64,000 nucleotides of DNA, taken from contig CH003024.1 in assembly GCA_000149265.1 (NCBI GenBank), positions 1,017,366-1,081,365 of the forward strand. The letters run 5' to 3'. Shown here piece after piece: positions 10,945-22,400 of the stretch. The position numbers were made by a program, and so were the translations under genes. Under the pieces are notes generated by a model that did not search any database, was not told where the DNA came from, and worked only from the letters and a program-made list of their open reading frames with translations. The stretch's first letter is position 1, and every line of letters starts with the position of its first letter. The stretch is from Ciona savignyi. Its lineage: Eukaryota > Chordata > Ascidiacea > Phlebobranchia > Cionidae.

Positions 10945-11076
10945 GGATTGGCTCTGATTGCTGGGGCACTGATGGCTTGCTGCACCTGCGGTAACGACGA
11001 AGACACTGAAAGCTATCCAGCCTACACCTACAAGCCACCGTCGGCAAAGCCAGCACACAACACGGAATACGTTTGA
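10945..11076 (+). CDS. Claudin exon 4, shared (TM4 end and C-terminal tail)
   Basis: Phase 0, 44 codons with the stop. Completes TM4 (GLALIAGALMACCTC) and gives a short cytoplasmic tail ending HNTEYV. The terminal Y-V is the classic claudin PDZ-binding motif for ZO scaffold proteins. Cys residues after TM4 (ACCTC) are candidate palmitoylation sites. It is the only fourth exon in the locus and would be common to all isoforms. Confidence 0.88.
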   Translation, partial: GLALIAGALMACCTCGNDEDTESYPAYTYKPPSAKPAHNTEYV

Positions 11077-11081
11077 ATAAA
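11076..11081 (+). promoter_or_regulatory. Polyadenylation signal overlapping the stop codon
   Basis: TGAATAAA: the last A of the TGA stop is the first base of AATAAA. A second candidate ATTAAA lies at about 11213-11218 and would allow a longer 3' UTR. Confidence 0.5.
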
Positions 11082-11559
11082 AAGTCGTCACTTCGTTTCG
11101 GCCGATATTACCGAAAAGGACATTGTAAATCGTCTCACTGGGTTTATTGACTTTTACCGGACCTTTTAAAACGTGTGAAATGTACAACTGAATTCTTAAC
11201 AGTATATATGGCATTAAAAAACAAAGTATGCGATATTTTTTTTTGTCTAAAAATGACTCATTTGTAAAAAGATTCGGATTTTTTTGCTACTTCACAAAAG
11301 CGTTTTTAGGAAAATAGTGTAGATTGTGATTTTTTATCGCTTAAACTATTGATGGTGATTTTTATTCATGTAAACTTTGGATTACATTATTTGACTTTTA
11401 ATCGCTGTGCCCTAAAACTGAATTTGAAGAGTGTTACCGCGAAGTTGTGTTTGTAAATATAATTATATGACATCACTAAATCTGGCGTTGTTAATGGTCA
11501 AGAATATGATACTGTGGTTGACTCAAAGTTGTCAGCAATGCGAGAGCGCTTTGTAGAGT

Positions 11560-11710
11560 GTGAAATTGAAGGAACGTGTGGATCATATACACAATGCAAT
11601 ATCTCCGGTAACCTGTCGGTGGGCGCGAGGTGATCTGACAATTGCCCGTGTGTTAATCCCCTTGCATATTTCTTGTTCACGGTAAAAAACATGAATATTC
11701 TATCCTATGG
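11560..11710 (+). mobile_element. SINE, 3' part
   Basis: Has acacaatgcaatatctccgg, gggcgcgaggtgatctgac and the tail atgaatattctatcctat. Head absent. Confidence 0.7.
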
Positions 11711-12139
11711 TGCTTTATAGAGTAAGAAAAGGCAGTATTTCTTTCGTGTATTGAAGATTTCATGCTCACTATGTGTTACATTAAAAATTCCACAACCTTA
11801 GAGGCCTTTCGGCTAACAGTCTGACGCTCTAGAGCGAATTATTGTACGCAATATGCTGTTTGCTTTTTATATTATTATTCCCATGGCTATTTCTGTTAAT
11901 AACCTTGGTGTTTTAACACACACACAGTGGCCACGGTCGATGTTGCACCTCAGACCTTTCCTCTAACGTTGGTAGAGCTGAATTACTTATCTGGCATGTT
12001 AGCTCAATAACGCAGAAAGGTTTTCGGACCAAAACCAGCCGAAATCAATGAGTCGAACTAAAAAGATTAAAAAATTAATCGCATGCAATACCGTGAAAGA
12101 GCTCAGGTGGGCGCGGGGGAAATCGTTTTTCTCACTGTT

Positions 12140-12312
12140 TGTCCCCGTAAATGGAAAAAAACTCAAGTGACGTTATTACCAGGGCAATCGTCAGAATAAC
12201 TTGCGCCCACCGTTGGAAGTTATTGCAATATGTTGTGTGTAACTAATGCGTATCTTTAAATTGTTATAACCCATCATTGCGCAGGCAATGTCCGAGAAAT
12301 GCCTTTCCAAAA
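12140..12312 (-). mobile_element. SINE, partial, minus strand
   Basis: The reverse complement carries the family phrases gcaatgatgggt and caacggtgggcgcaag. It abuts the plus-strand copy at 12320 head to head. Confidence 0.6.
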
Positions 12313-12319
12313 GACACAA

Positions 12320-12625
12320 ACAACTAGCGTCGTCCTAGCGGTTACTTCGGTGGTTTAGTGCGACGCCTTTCAACTGTAAGGTCGCTAGTGCGAAACTGGT
12401 CGCTAGCTAGTCGGTTGTGTCTTTTGGCAAGGCACTTAACAGACATTGCATGAACCCAGCGGAATAATGGGTTCTACCAAATTAAAGCAAAGTGTCTATC
12501 ATATACAACACACTGCATAGCTCAAGTAACCCGACGGTGGGCGCGAGGTGATCTGACGATTGGCCGCGTGTGTTAACCCCTTTGGTTTTCCCATTCACGG
12601 GGATAAACATAAATATCCTATAAGT
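12320..12625 (+). mobile_element. SINE, near full length
   Basis: Contains the head (ggtttagtgcgacgcctttc), ggtcgctagctagtcggttg, gcaaggcacttaacagacat, gacggtgggcgcgaggtgat and the tail catttcacggg-type end ataaacataaatatcc. The head resembles a tRNA-derived promoter region (box-B-like gcgaaactgg). Confidence 0.8.
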
Positions 12626-13463
12626 TTTCAAACAAACAGATTTTCTTCAAATTTACCAATCCCACCAGAGTGAAAAGTACTTTGTCAGATTTTAACGTTT
12701 AAAAATTAATTTTTGATATAAAATATAAACAAAATAATTGTGTGTTCGTTTATTAAAACTAGATGTGACAAGTTAAGTGCAAAATGAAAATATGGAACAA
12801 AGGTGAAAATTAACAACGTAGCGAAAGATGATTTCATACTAACATAAGATCTATTAAAAAACTTATTGTATAAGGTACAAAACTACGATCTAGGGATTTT
12901 ACTCGTACAAGACATACAATCAACGTAAAAACTCAAAAACAGTCGAGCCGTTTTTTAAAGTTTTCCGATTAAAAAAATTAACAATCACAGCTAGAAAATG
13001 TTTACAAAAGAATCAAAGGTGCAAAAATTAAATAAAATATCTAGATCAAGAATAAACAACAGTGTGAATATATTTTAAAAAAATCTTTGACACATATTGA
13101 ACTTAATTGAATTTATGCTGTGCAAAAGCTCTTTTAATTAAGGAATGCTTTTAATTAAGGAAGATATTCTGGCATACGGTATTTTCCCTTTTTACTAATA
13201 TACCGACGAACTTTAATGACGATGTTTTGCCAAATTTTTATTTACTTGTCAAGGAGTATTAAAAAAAATACAATAGACTATTTTTCGATTCAAAATAAGG
13301 GATTTTTGATTGAAATTACGAGGATAAACTAGTTGGTTATAAAAACAGTTTCTACACGTTTAATGTAATTGTTTAATTTGGCTAGACTGTTTTTTTTAAT
13401 TAAAATTAAACATCAAACTACGATATCTCTATCAAAGACCAGAATATTGAGCTGGTTATAAAA

Positions 13464-16400
13464 TCACTGCCTCATTGGTTCAGAATCCGATGACGTAATA
13501 CTTCCGGATCGAACCGGTTTCTTCTGAATGAAACCGGAATCTGGCTTGTTCTACAAAAACAGAATAGTGGGTGAAAATTGCTACGTTTTCTCACAATAAT
13601 ATTATAAGACAGTGTAACGAGCCAGTAAGACAAATCTTTACTATAAGCTGGAAGTTTTAATGTTGGCAGGATTGACTAAATGAAACTAACAAACCAATAT
13701 AGTTGGTACTTTTAATATAAAAATGTTTGAAAAGGTAACTTAATTTAATTATTTTAACTTAAAAAGTATTTTTAAACTGATCATTCTTATTAGTATTGTC
13801 TTAGTGTGAAATTTGTCCAAAAATAGGTGAGTATTAAACTACATATTTTCAGGCATCTATTCCCGATCATATATATACAATCACAAACATATACGACACA
13901 ATGTAATTGCTTGGATAATCCAATATTGAGCGCAAGGTTATCTGACCATGGCTGGTGTGAAAAAAACATCCCCCACGCCCGTTTCCTCACTCACTACCCT
14001 ACGCCATGACGTTTCCTCTTCAGAGGGTTAAACATGTAGCCTGTTTGCCTACCTGCAAGTTATCCAGAGCCTGAGCCGCCAGGTTCCAAGACTGCCGATC
14101 ATTCGATGCATTTTGTAAATACCCGAGGAATTCTTGGAAGTCGTCGTCATTTAGTTTTGATCTGTTAGGATGAAGAAATAACGATATCAGACTGACTCAT
14201 CAACTAGGTTGTTTGTAGGTCAACTGCTGTCATGATTGTACAACAACAAATGCCATGACTGCACAGTGCTTTGTTGGAGCCTTAAGTATGTTTTCTTGTT
14301 GTTGTAGGCCAAAGATGGTAAAAAATGTAAAAAATCATTTATAACAGCCGATGTCTTAATATATTGAAAATATCAATGTGGACAGGAGTTGAACCAGAGA
14401 CCTGCCTTAGTTTAGTAACATGTCCGACCGGTTGGACTGGCGGTTTAGTGCGAAATTGGTTTGCTAGCTAGTTGGTTGTGTCATTGGGCAAGGCACTGGG
14501 TTCTACCAAATTGAAGGAACGTGTCTATCATATACAACACACTGCAATAGCTCCGGTAACCCGACGGTGGGCGCGAGGTGACGATTGCCCATGTTTTAAC
14601 CCCCTTGGTTTTCCCATTCACGGCGATAAACATGTATATCGTATCCTATTCTAACATGAATTAATCTAGTGAACAATAGTGTCTTACGACGGTGCTTGTC
14701 CAATCCAAAGGTATAAACATAAGAAGTAACATATGCCCCAACTAGACAGTATATAAATAACGCACCCACCATTAACATCTCCACTTACCTCAATCCAATA
14801 GGCTCAGTTAATCTCAGGGAAAGTGTGGCGATCACTTTGATCAGATTTGGGTCATTCGAATGGGCAAAGTACAACAAGTTGTCTGTAAGGCCAGGTGTAT
14901 AGCATAGTCTTTCGCAATTCTGGGAAATGTGTGTGTAAAGAGCGTTATCATATTTGAATGACACTTGGATAGGATAGTAATTTATTCCTATTAGCAGGAG
15001 AATTAAGATGGTGATAAGCAGTGATGGGATTCAACATTTTAAGAACAGTTTCTTGTTTATATCGTACTTACAAACAACAGGTTCCCTAAAAGGTCTAATG
15101 TCTTTAAAAAAGCAAGAATCGGATCGGTGATTATCCCGACGTTCCCAGAACAGGTTCGAGCATGCAGGCCTCTTGAATACCATCACTGGTTATAAGTTAT
15201 AACCTGGTCAATCATCAGATTACCTTATACCCAGACAAAGCTACCTTATATTTAAGTGTATATTAAATGCATAATATTCCTGTTTCGTCAAAGATATATT
15301 TTTAATCAAATAACAGTGCTTTAATAAATTATTTGGTTGCCATGTCCAATGATTGCAGGCCTTGCGCAACAGAAAGGGAATGGAAGGCACATTAATACTA
15401 TTTGGCTTCACAAAGATAAAGGTTAACCAACCTCAAGCGAGTGTGTCCAGTTAACAAGTAGTTGGGCAGCGAGAAGTTGAACTTTCTTGTCATTTATCCG
15501 AGATGGCAGGGCAAGCAGGTATTCAAGCAGATTTTCCTGCGTTTTTTTAATCATCAAGGATTTATTGTAATTGCTTTAGTCTATTGAGGTTAGGTGGTGG
15601 CAGAACACTTGCATTGCCAATGATTAAAAATATAATTAAATTACAGTTTACAACATAAATGTCTAGTAAAAAGAACGAACTACAAAGCAAGGGAAAAATG
15701 TGGAGAAAATTAACAAAATTTGAAGATTTCAAATTCTAAAACAGCGTAGTATTAAGAGCCCTATCTTTTATGCTGTAAGTTTTTTATCAAATGGAGTCAA
15801 AAATGTTATCAAACAAACCAACCTGGCCTGTGATGAGGGATGGGGTGTCAATGGCCAAGAGCTCGAGAGTCTGCAGTGCCAGCATTGTGGTTTGGAGGTT
15901 TTCATCGATGAAATCATCGTTGGTGGAAGAGCTTCTTATCAGAAGAGCCACAATGGCTGCCGCAGGGGTGGATCGGGTTAGGAGGGGTGATCTGTGGGTT
16001 ACGTGGTTGGGTTATAAGGCAGTTGAGGGGTATTTGAATAGGATTTCGTCTCAGGGGATAAAAAATACAAATGTACAGATGGGTTATAGTGGGTGAGTTT
16101 GATTCATGTTTGATTTTTTTTAACAGTTACACATTATGCAAAAGTAGCTTGCACAGTAGCACAAGAAATGTAGGTGAATATAAATTCCAAATTGAAAGGG
16201 TCTTACCTCGTTTCAGAATAATATGCCAGCTCAAGGAAAATAGTTGAAAGCATTTTTCTGTTCCTGTGATCAGCGTACTTGCATGAAAATGCCAGGTCCT
16301 CAAGCCTGAAATGTAAAAGTCAATCAAACTTCTTTTTTCCCCAAAAAACTGCTCCTTAAGTAAGGTTCAAGACAAGTAAAAGTACCGGTAGTTACTCACA

Positions 16401-19400
16401 TACATCAAAACAATGCAAAAGTTCTGCCAACCCAACTAAAATAAGATGGTAATTTGGAGAAAAAACCTAGTATCGTTTTCATGATTCTACTTAACGGATT
16501 GCAGTACAAATAGAATGCATTATACCAAGCCAAGCCACTCTTGCGTCTTGCATATGGACAAAATCAGAACAAAATAATTTCCAAAATGGATATCAAACAA
16601 AGCACTTGTCAGGCATTACCAATGAAAGTGTGGCTTTAACCCTTTAACTGCCGGCTGTTTTTCAGTTCATTTTTCGGCTAAGTAACCTTAGGTTAGAAGC
16701 TTCTGTACAAAAAACTATTGATGTAAGCATGATATGATGAACAGAAAAGTTGTTCAGTAATAAATTTTCTTTTTATTTACATTAGTAAAATTTCGATGAC
16801 GTCATACATTGTGCAATGACGTCATGTGTTACTATTTAGATCAACAAAAACTATCTTTTTTTTAATTAACAAACAAAACAGTATGTAGCGAAGTTATTTA
16901 TGATTAACTTTGGAACATTTTTGTACTACTCTTTTTGTGATGACGTCACAACTTGACTGATGACGTCGTAATACGCAAATAAAAAAAAAAATTTTTTTTT
17001 TACACTTGCCCAATGAAACACAAACACATAGCCACAGCAAAACAAAACTGATGCAGAACATCTTCAAAAAGGTTCTTCATTGCTAGAACTACTCAAAAAT
17101 GAAGCACAACTGCTTCCAGAATCATTATCAGCCAACAAAGGGACAGCTTCTTCTGTTTTTACCCTCCATAAGCTCAAAAAATAGCCTAATCCAAAATGTA
17201 CCAGCCAAAAACGAATGGATTGTTTTCAAACTAAGCAAACGAACCATGACGACAACAGTTGAAAACTAATCGGGGACTAAAACCAAAATTAAAACTAATT
17301 AAAACAACCAAAACCACACATATATGTATACATTATTTAAGACTCAAATAACTAAAAAATTTCAAATGCAAACCTATATATCATCTTATATTGGCAAACG
17401 CAGAAATTATTCAGCTCTCCAGCGCCATCTCACTGATCAAAATCGGCGGTATACTTTTCCACTTATGTAATTTTCGGGCAGTTAAAGGGTTAACACTATT
17501 AATCAGCCCAGGTAAATGACTGTGAGCATATGGTAGTATAATTACTATAAACAACTCGGCATTCTTTAAACTACCATATGCCCAGGAATCCGGCTGTTGG
17601 CATGTGGTAATATTCAGACTTTTACTGTCATGTCATTCATTAAACTACCAGAGGACCAGGAACCAGACTATAGACACACAGTATTCTGATGAACCCATAT
17701 TACAACATGATTAACTCTGACAGTTAACATGAGCATAACATCCTCACCCAAACAGTATTCTGATGAACCCATATTACAACATCATTAACTCTGATGGTTA
17801 AAACATCCTCACCCATACAGTATTCTGATGAACTCATATTACAACATGATTAACTCTTACATGACGGTTAACACGAGCATAACGATCCTCAACCATACAG
17901 TATACTGATGAACCCATATTACAACATCATTAGCTCATACAAGACCGTTGATACGAGCATAACATCCTTACCCATGGTCGGCCACCACTGCCAGTTTGTT
18001 TTCATCTGAATCAGACACCACATACAATATCGCTGTGATTGCTTCTCGTACCGTTCGAGGGTTCTTGGTGTGCAGAAGCGCAGTTAATGTCCGCATTCCT
18101 GTAGTGTTGGTATGACAACAATTATTCAATACATAAAAAAAACAATAAACTAATTCACTTAACTTTTTTATGACAAATAATGTCATAATACATAAAAAAC
18201 ATTAAACCAATTCACTTGACTTTTTTTAAAGACTATTTTTTTGAGCCTTAAATTATCTTTAGTATCTTATTCAAATAGAATCAATAATATGATACTGAAT
18301 GTGCCTAGATAAGTAGGCGCAATACAGTTGTCTTAAAAAAAAGAAGCTTAGTGACTTAGTTTATTTTTCTTTTGGTGCTAATCTATACGCAAAGCAAAGA
18401 AGTCAGCTTGGGAGATTTAACATCTGTTGGTTTGTTCGTTTGATAAAAAATATCAAAATTAATATGATATCATTTTTAAATGCCAGGCTTTGGCACTGGG
18501 AAATAAATAACAGATCTATGCACTAGGGCAGTGTTTGCCGACATAAGTTATGCAAACATCTTTTGGGCAATGAGAGATTGGTTTTAGATATTTTGTCTTA
18601 TAGTGCAACTGTCAAATCGACAAGGCTCCTTACATCCTATTATGAAATTTTACATAAAGGGTAATTACCAAGGTCGTGCACTAGGGGATAAATACCTGGG
18701 TTGGTAAATACCCACATTTACCCATCCATATTTTTTATTTTTACATGTTGTCGTAATTTCAGTTAAACGCCGACCACACGCCCGTGTTATTAATAATCAT
18801 TTATCAGCTGCTCCTGCTTGTTTGACCTAAGTTGGTGCTATTTATTTGTGGTACATTTGCTTTATGGTTTAATGTGGTAGTTGACTGTTCTTATATTGTT
18901 ATTATATTGCGTTTCCTTTTGTTTTAAATGTGACGCCTAACAGTCAATTAAACCTTAATAAATAAGGAATACAACACACATGTCAAAGGTCTAAACTCTT
19001 CTGGTCTGTCGTGTTTAAACTTTGCATAATTTCATTGAAATTAAAGATTTTTTACTTTATCTCTGTATCAGTGTTGTACAGAAGCGGATATTCTTTTATT
19101 TTGAGCAGAATTGAATAAATATGAATTTGAGCAAAATTGAATAAACATGACCAACCTCCAGTGGCAACAAATTGGTCCTGAATCGCAGGAACTGTGAGGC
19201 ATTCAGCGATCGCTTCCGACGCGTATTCCTGCGTTGTTGGATCCTGACTTAACGCCAACGATATTAGCACCTCAAGTCTGCATGAAAAACATATTTTAAC
19301 ACAACAGAAAAATAAGGTGTTAAAAAATTGTGAATATAATTTATAACAAACTTTAGTAGAAAAACAGTTTTTAACACAACAGAAAAATAAGGTGTTAAAA

Positions 19401-22400
19401 AATTGTGAATTTATAATTATTAGCTTACTCGTAATCGTAAAAACAAATTTACCAAAATTGTTTTCATTTTTATAAAAGTTATAAAAGAAAAATACCTTTG
19501 TTACATTATAATCACATCAGGGTCATTCCATTTCAAATGAGCCAAAATTAGAACATTTTCCAACCCAAAAATTTTAAATAAGCTCATATTATAAAGTAAA
19601 ATAGAAAATTTCTTCCTGGCAATGGAAATCCTTTTGTTTTTAATTTTCGTTGAGAATTGACCGAGTTATGGTTGTTTAAACATAACCTATTTTTTGTGTT
19701 CGGCGAAGCATGACCGCAATGAAATATCAACCAAATATCTTCGGGTGAGTCAAACTTTTTTATTCCTTATGGTTGCATTACAAAACTTTGTACATATCTT
19801 GTATATCCTTTTGGCTTTCCTGAGAAATGTTTTTTTTTATTAATTGGGCTACTTGTGGGCCACAGAGTGGGGGGGGAACGTAATCATAATTTCGCAATCG
19901 TCCATGCGTGACCATCATTAATGGGTTAATAACTTTAAAAGGGATTGTCGTTAGAAGCTCTAAATGGTTTCATTGGAAAGGTAAAGACTACTCCTCCCTG
20001 TGTTGTAAGTTTTATCAATGTGTCTTGACAATAACATAAAAACAAACAGTGATCATTTACATGATGTAAATTTGCTGTATTGCGTATATTAATACAGTGA
20101 ATTATTACAAAAATTAACTTCGGTACAAAAATATCAACACTGGCCATGTACAGTTTAGCTTAAATAATTTGTCTGAATGAATTGTTCATACTTATGGGTG
20201 ATTAAGTCATAAAATGATTGGGGCAATTTGTACAAACAACCAGTCAGGGTGGATGGGGTTGGGGCGATAGCTAATATATTGCTGATAGCAACCCAACATT
20301 CATCTTTTCTGGATGGCCACTGGGAGGAATTTTGAGCTCCTTGTACCATAAACTGGATCATTACATCTCCCTCCTCTTCATTTTTATCAGCAACAACTCC
20401 CAGGTACCATTTGCGATCATATATTATGGACCATATGTAAGGCAACTAAGTACTTAAATATATATTGGTAATAGAAAACACAAAACAATAAATTAAGGGA
20501 ATCAGTTTTTAAGACATAACATATATGTATTATTATTTTTAGAATTAACAAAAGTACCTATGTATAAAAAGGGTATAAATTTAAAAAAAAGTATTAAAAA
20601 TAAGAATAAAAAAAATTAAAAACTTTTTAAATTATAAAATTTTTTTTATAAAAATGGAAAAAAGATACAAAAGTGTACCAGTACTCAACAACAATTTTCT
20701 AAAAAGGTTCACATCAAATCTAGCCTCACCCTCCCTCAGTGACGATTTCAAACTTGTTGTCATCAGCAGAGGCAGCCATGGTGGCGAGCTCAAACACGGC
20801 CCCTCTTTTCTGACTTGTGGTGCCGTGTTTTGCAGCGTACATCACCTGCTGCATGTCTCTGGTCTGTGGAAATTGACAGAACTTATAGAAGTTGCTGATG
20901 GTTGGGTCATGGGTGGAATGAGTGGGAGGTGAAATGAGTCATTTGTCAAAGGTGGAATAAGTAAGTTGTTTTTCACTGCCTCAGACACCATTTATCGCTT
21001 GTATTGCGACAGATTAGTCTGGTGGTTTGGTGCGTCGCCTTTTAACCAAAGGTTGTAGGTTGCAGGTACGAAACTGGTCCCACAAACATAAATCAATGGT
21101 TAAAAGAATTAAGATGTTTGTCCGACAGATTAGTCTGGTGGTTAAGTGCCTCGCCTTTCAGCTGAAGGAAGTAGGTACGAAACTGGTCGCTAGCTAGTCT
21201 GTTGTGTCCTTGGGCAAGGCACTTAACAGACATTTCCTGATTTTTTAGTGTTTAAATTTGTAAGTAAATTCACCACTTTAATTTTTTGGCAAGTTCGAAG
21301 ATTTTTAATGGTTACCTTGACTGGTTAGTCTAGCGGTTTAGTGCGAAGCCTTTTAACCCAAAGGTTGCAGATTCTTAACTGGTCGCTAGCTAGTCGGTTG
21401 TGTCCTTGGGCAAGGCACTTTACGGACATTGCCAGAACCCAGCAGATTAATGGGTTCTACCAAATTAAAGTAAAATGTGAATCATACACAACACACTGCA
21501 ATAGCTCCGGTGACCCGACGATGGGCACTAGGTGATCTGTTTTAGGATGACGATTGCCTGTGTGTTAACCCCCTTGGTTTTCCCAACATGAATATCCTAT
21601 CCTTACCTGAATTAAATGGGACTCAATATAGTCGCCAACTTCAAACTTGAAGTTCTTGAGAAGATAGCAGCAGACTACTCCAGTGGCCAACATGAAGACG
21701 ATCACAATGCAGAAGTATATCGCTGGGTACGAGGAATTTTAGTGTGCTGTTTGTACCCTATCCAAGGTGATGTACCAACTAAGGGTGTTAGTACCAACAC
21801 AGGGTAGCAGTTTGCCTTAGTTTGTTAGGTTTGTCAGGGCCAAAAATCGATTAAATTTTGGGTGAGTAAGAATTCACTCGCGTGTGAAGCTCACGCAAGT
21901 AACAGGAGTAAACATGGCTCGCAACTATAGTTTGTATGATGCAACAACTGTTAAAATCTGGTATTATAACAATCTCATATTATGATTCTGATGAGTATGA
22001 GTATTATAGACTCCAGTATTCGGATGTGCCATGTGTATAATAAAAATGCCAGTTAAATAGCAAACGAACGTTAATTAGTTTTTTATATGCGGGAGTAAAT
22101 TCTTACTCACTTGGGTGTGTGTCACGCGAGTAATTAAGTATTATTCGTATGGATTTGGCCCTGTTAGTTCCTAAGTTCACATGTTTACAGTTTAATACTA
22201 CACAACCAAACCCACTGTTAGGTTACCAGAGCTAAATTAGAACTTTTCATTAAATCCATTAAACCAATGTGTTAGGTTACCAGAGCTAAATTAGAACTTT
22301 TCATTAAATCCATTAAACCAATGTGTTACAATCCCTGTTAAGTGTCCTGCCATGTAAACAACCAGTAAGCATTTGGTATTTGATGTTTTTTATCATGTGG

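Larger units (their letters stand above)
2073..11076 (+). other. Claudin locus with duplicated alternative exons (1A/1B, 2a/2b, 3a/3b, single exon 4)
   Basis: Claudins are four-transmembrane tight-junction proteins whose extracellular loops set paracellular ion selectivity. The exons, all on the plus strand, are 1A 2073-2298, 1B 5682-5907, 2a 7542-7700, 2b 7934-8095, 3a 9805-9935, 3b 9975-10105 and 4 10945-11076. Both first exons end in phase 1, both second exons are phase 1 in and 1 out, both third exons are phase 1 in and 0 out, and exon 4 starts in phase 0. All eight combinations therefore read through to the same stop and give proteins of 215 or 216 aa, the usual claudin length. The order 1,1,2,2,3,3,4 shows exon-by-exon duplication and not two tandem genes. 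Two genes with one lost exon 4 is less likely, because the copies are interleaved. Confidence 0.85.
11082..13463. other. Intergenic region between the claudin and armadillo genes
   Basis: The genes converge on this region. It contains a SINE fragment (11560-11710) and two abutting SINEs in opposite orientation (12140-12312 and 12320-12625). The rest is AT-rich with no coding signal. Confidence 0.6.

Noticed and set aside
2073-11076. Two independent tandem claudin genes
   Set aside because: The exon copies are interleaved and only one exon 4 exists, so two complete separate genes cannot be drawn.
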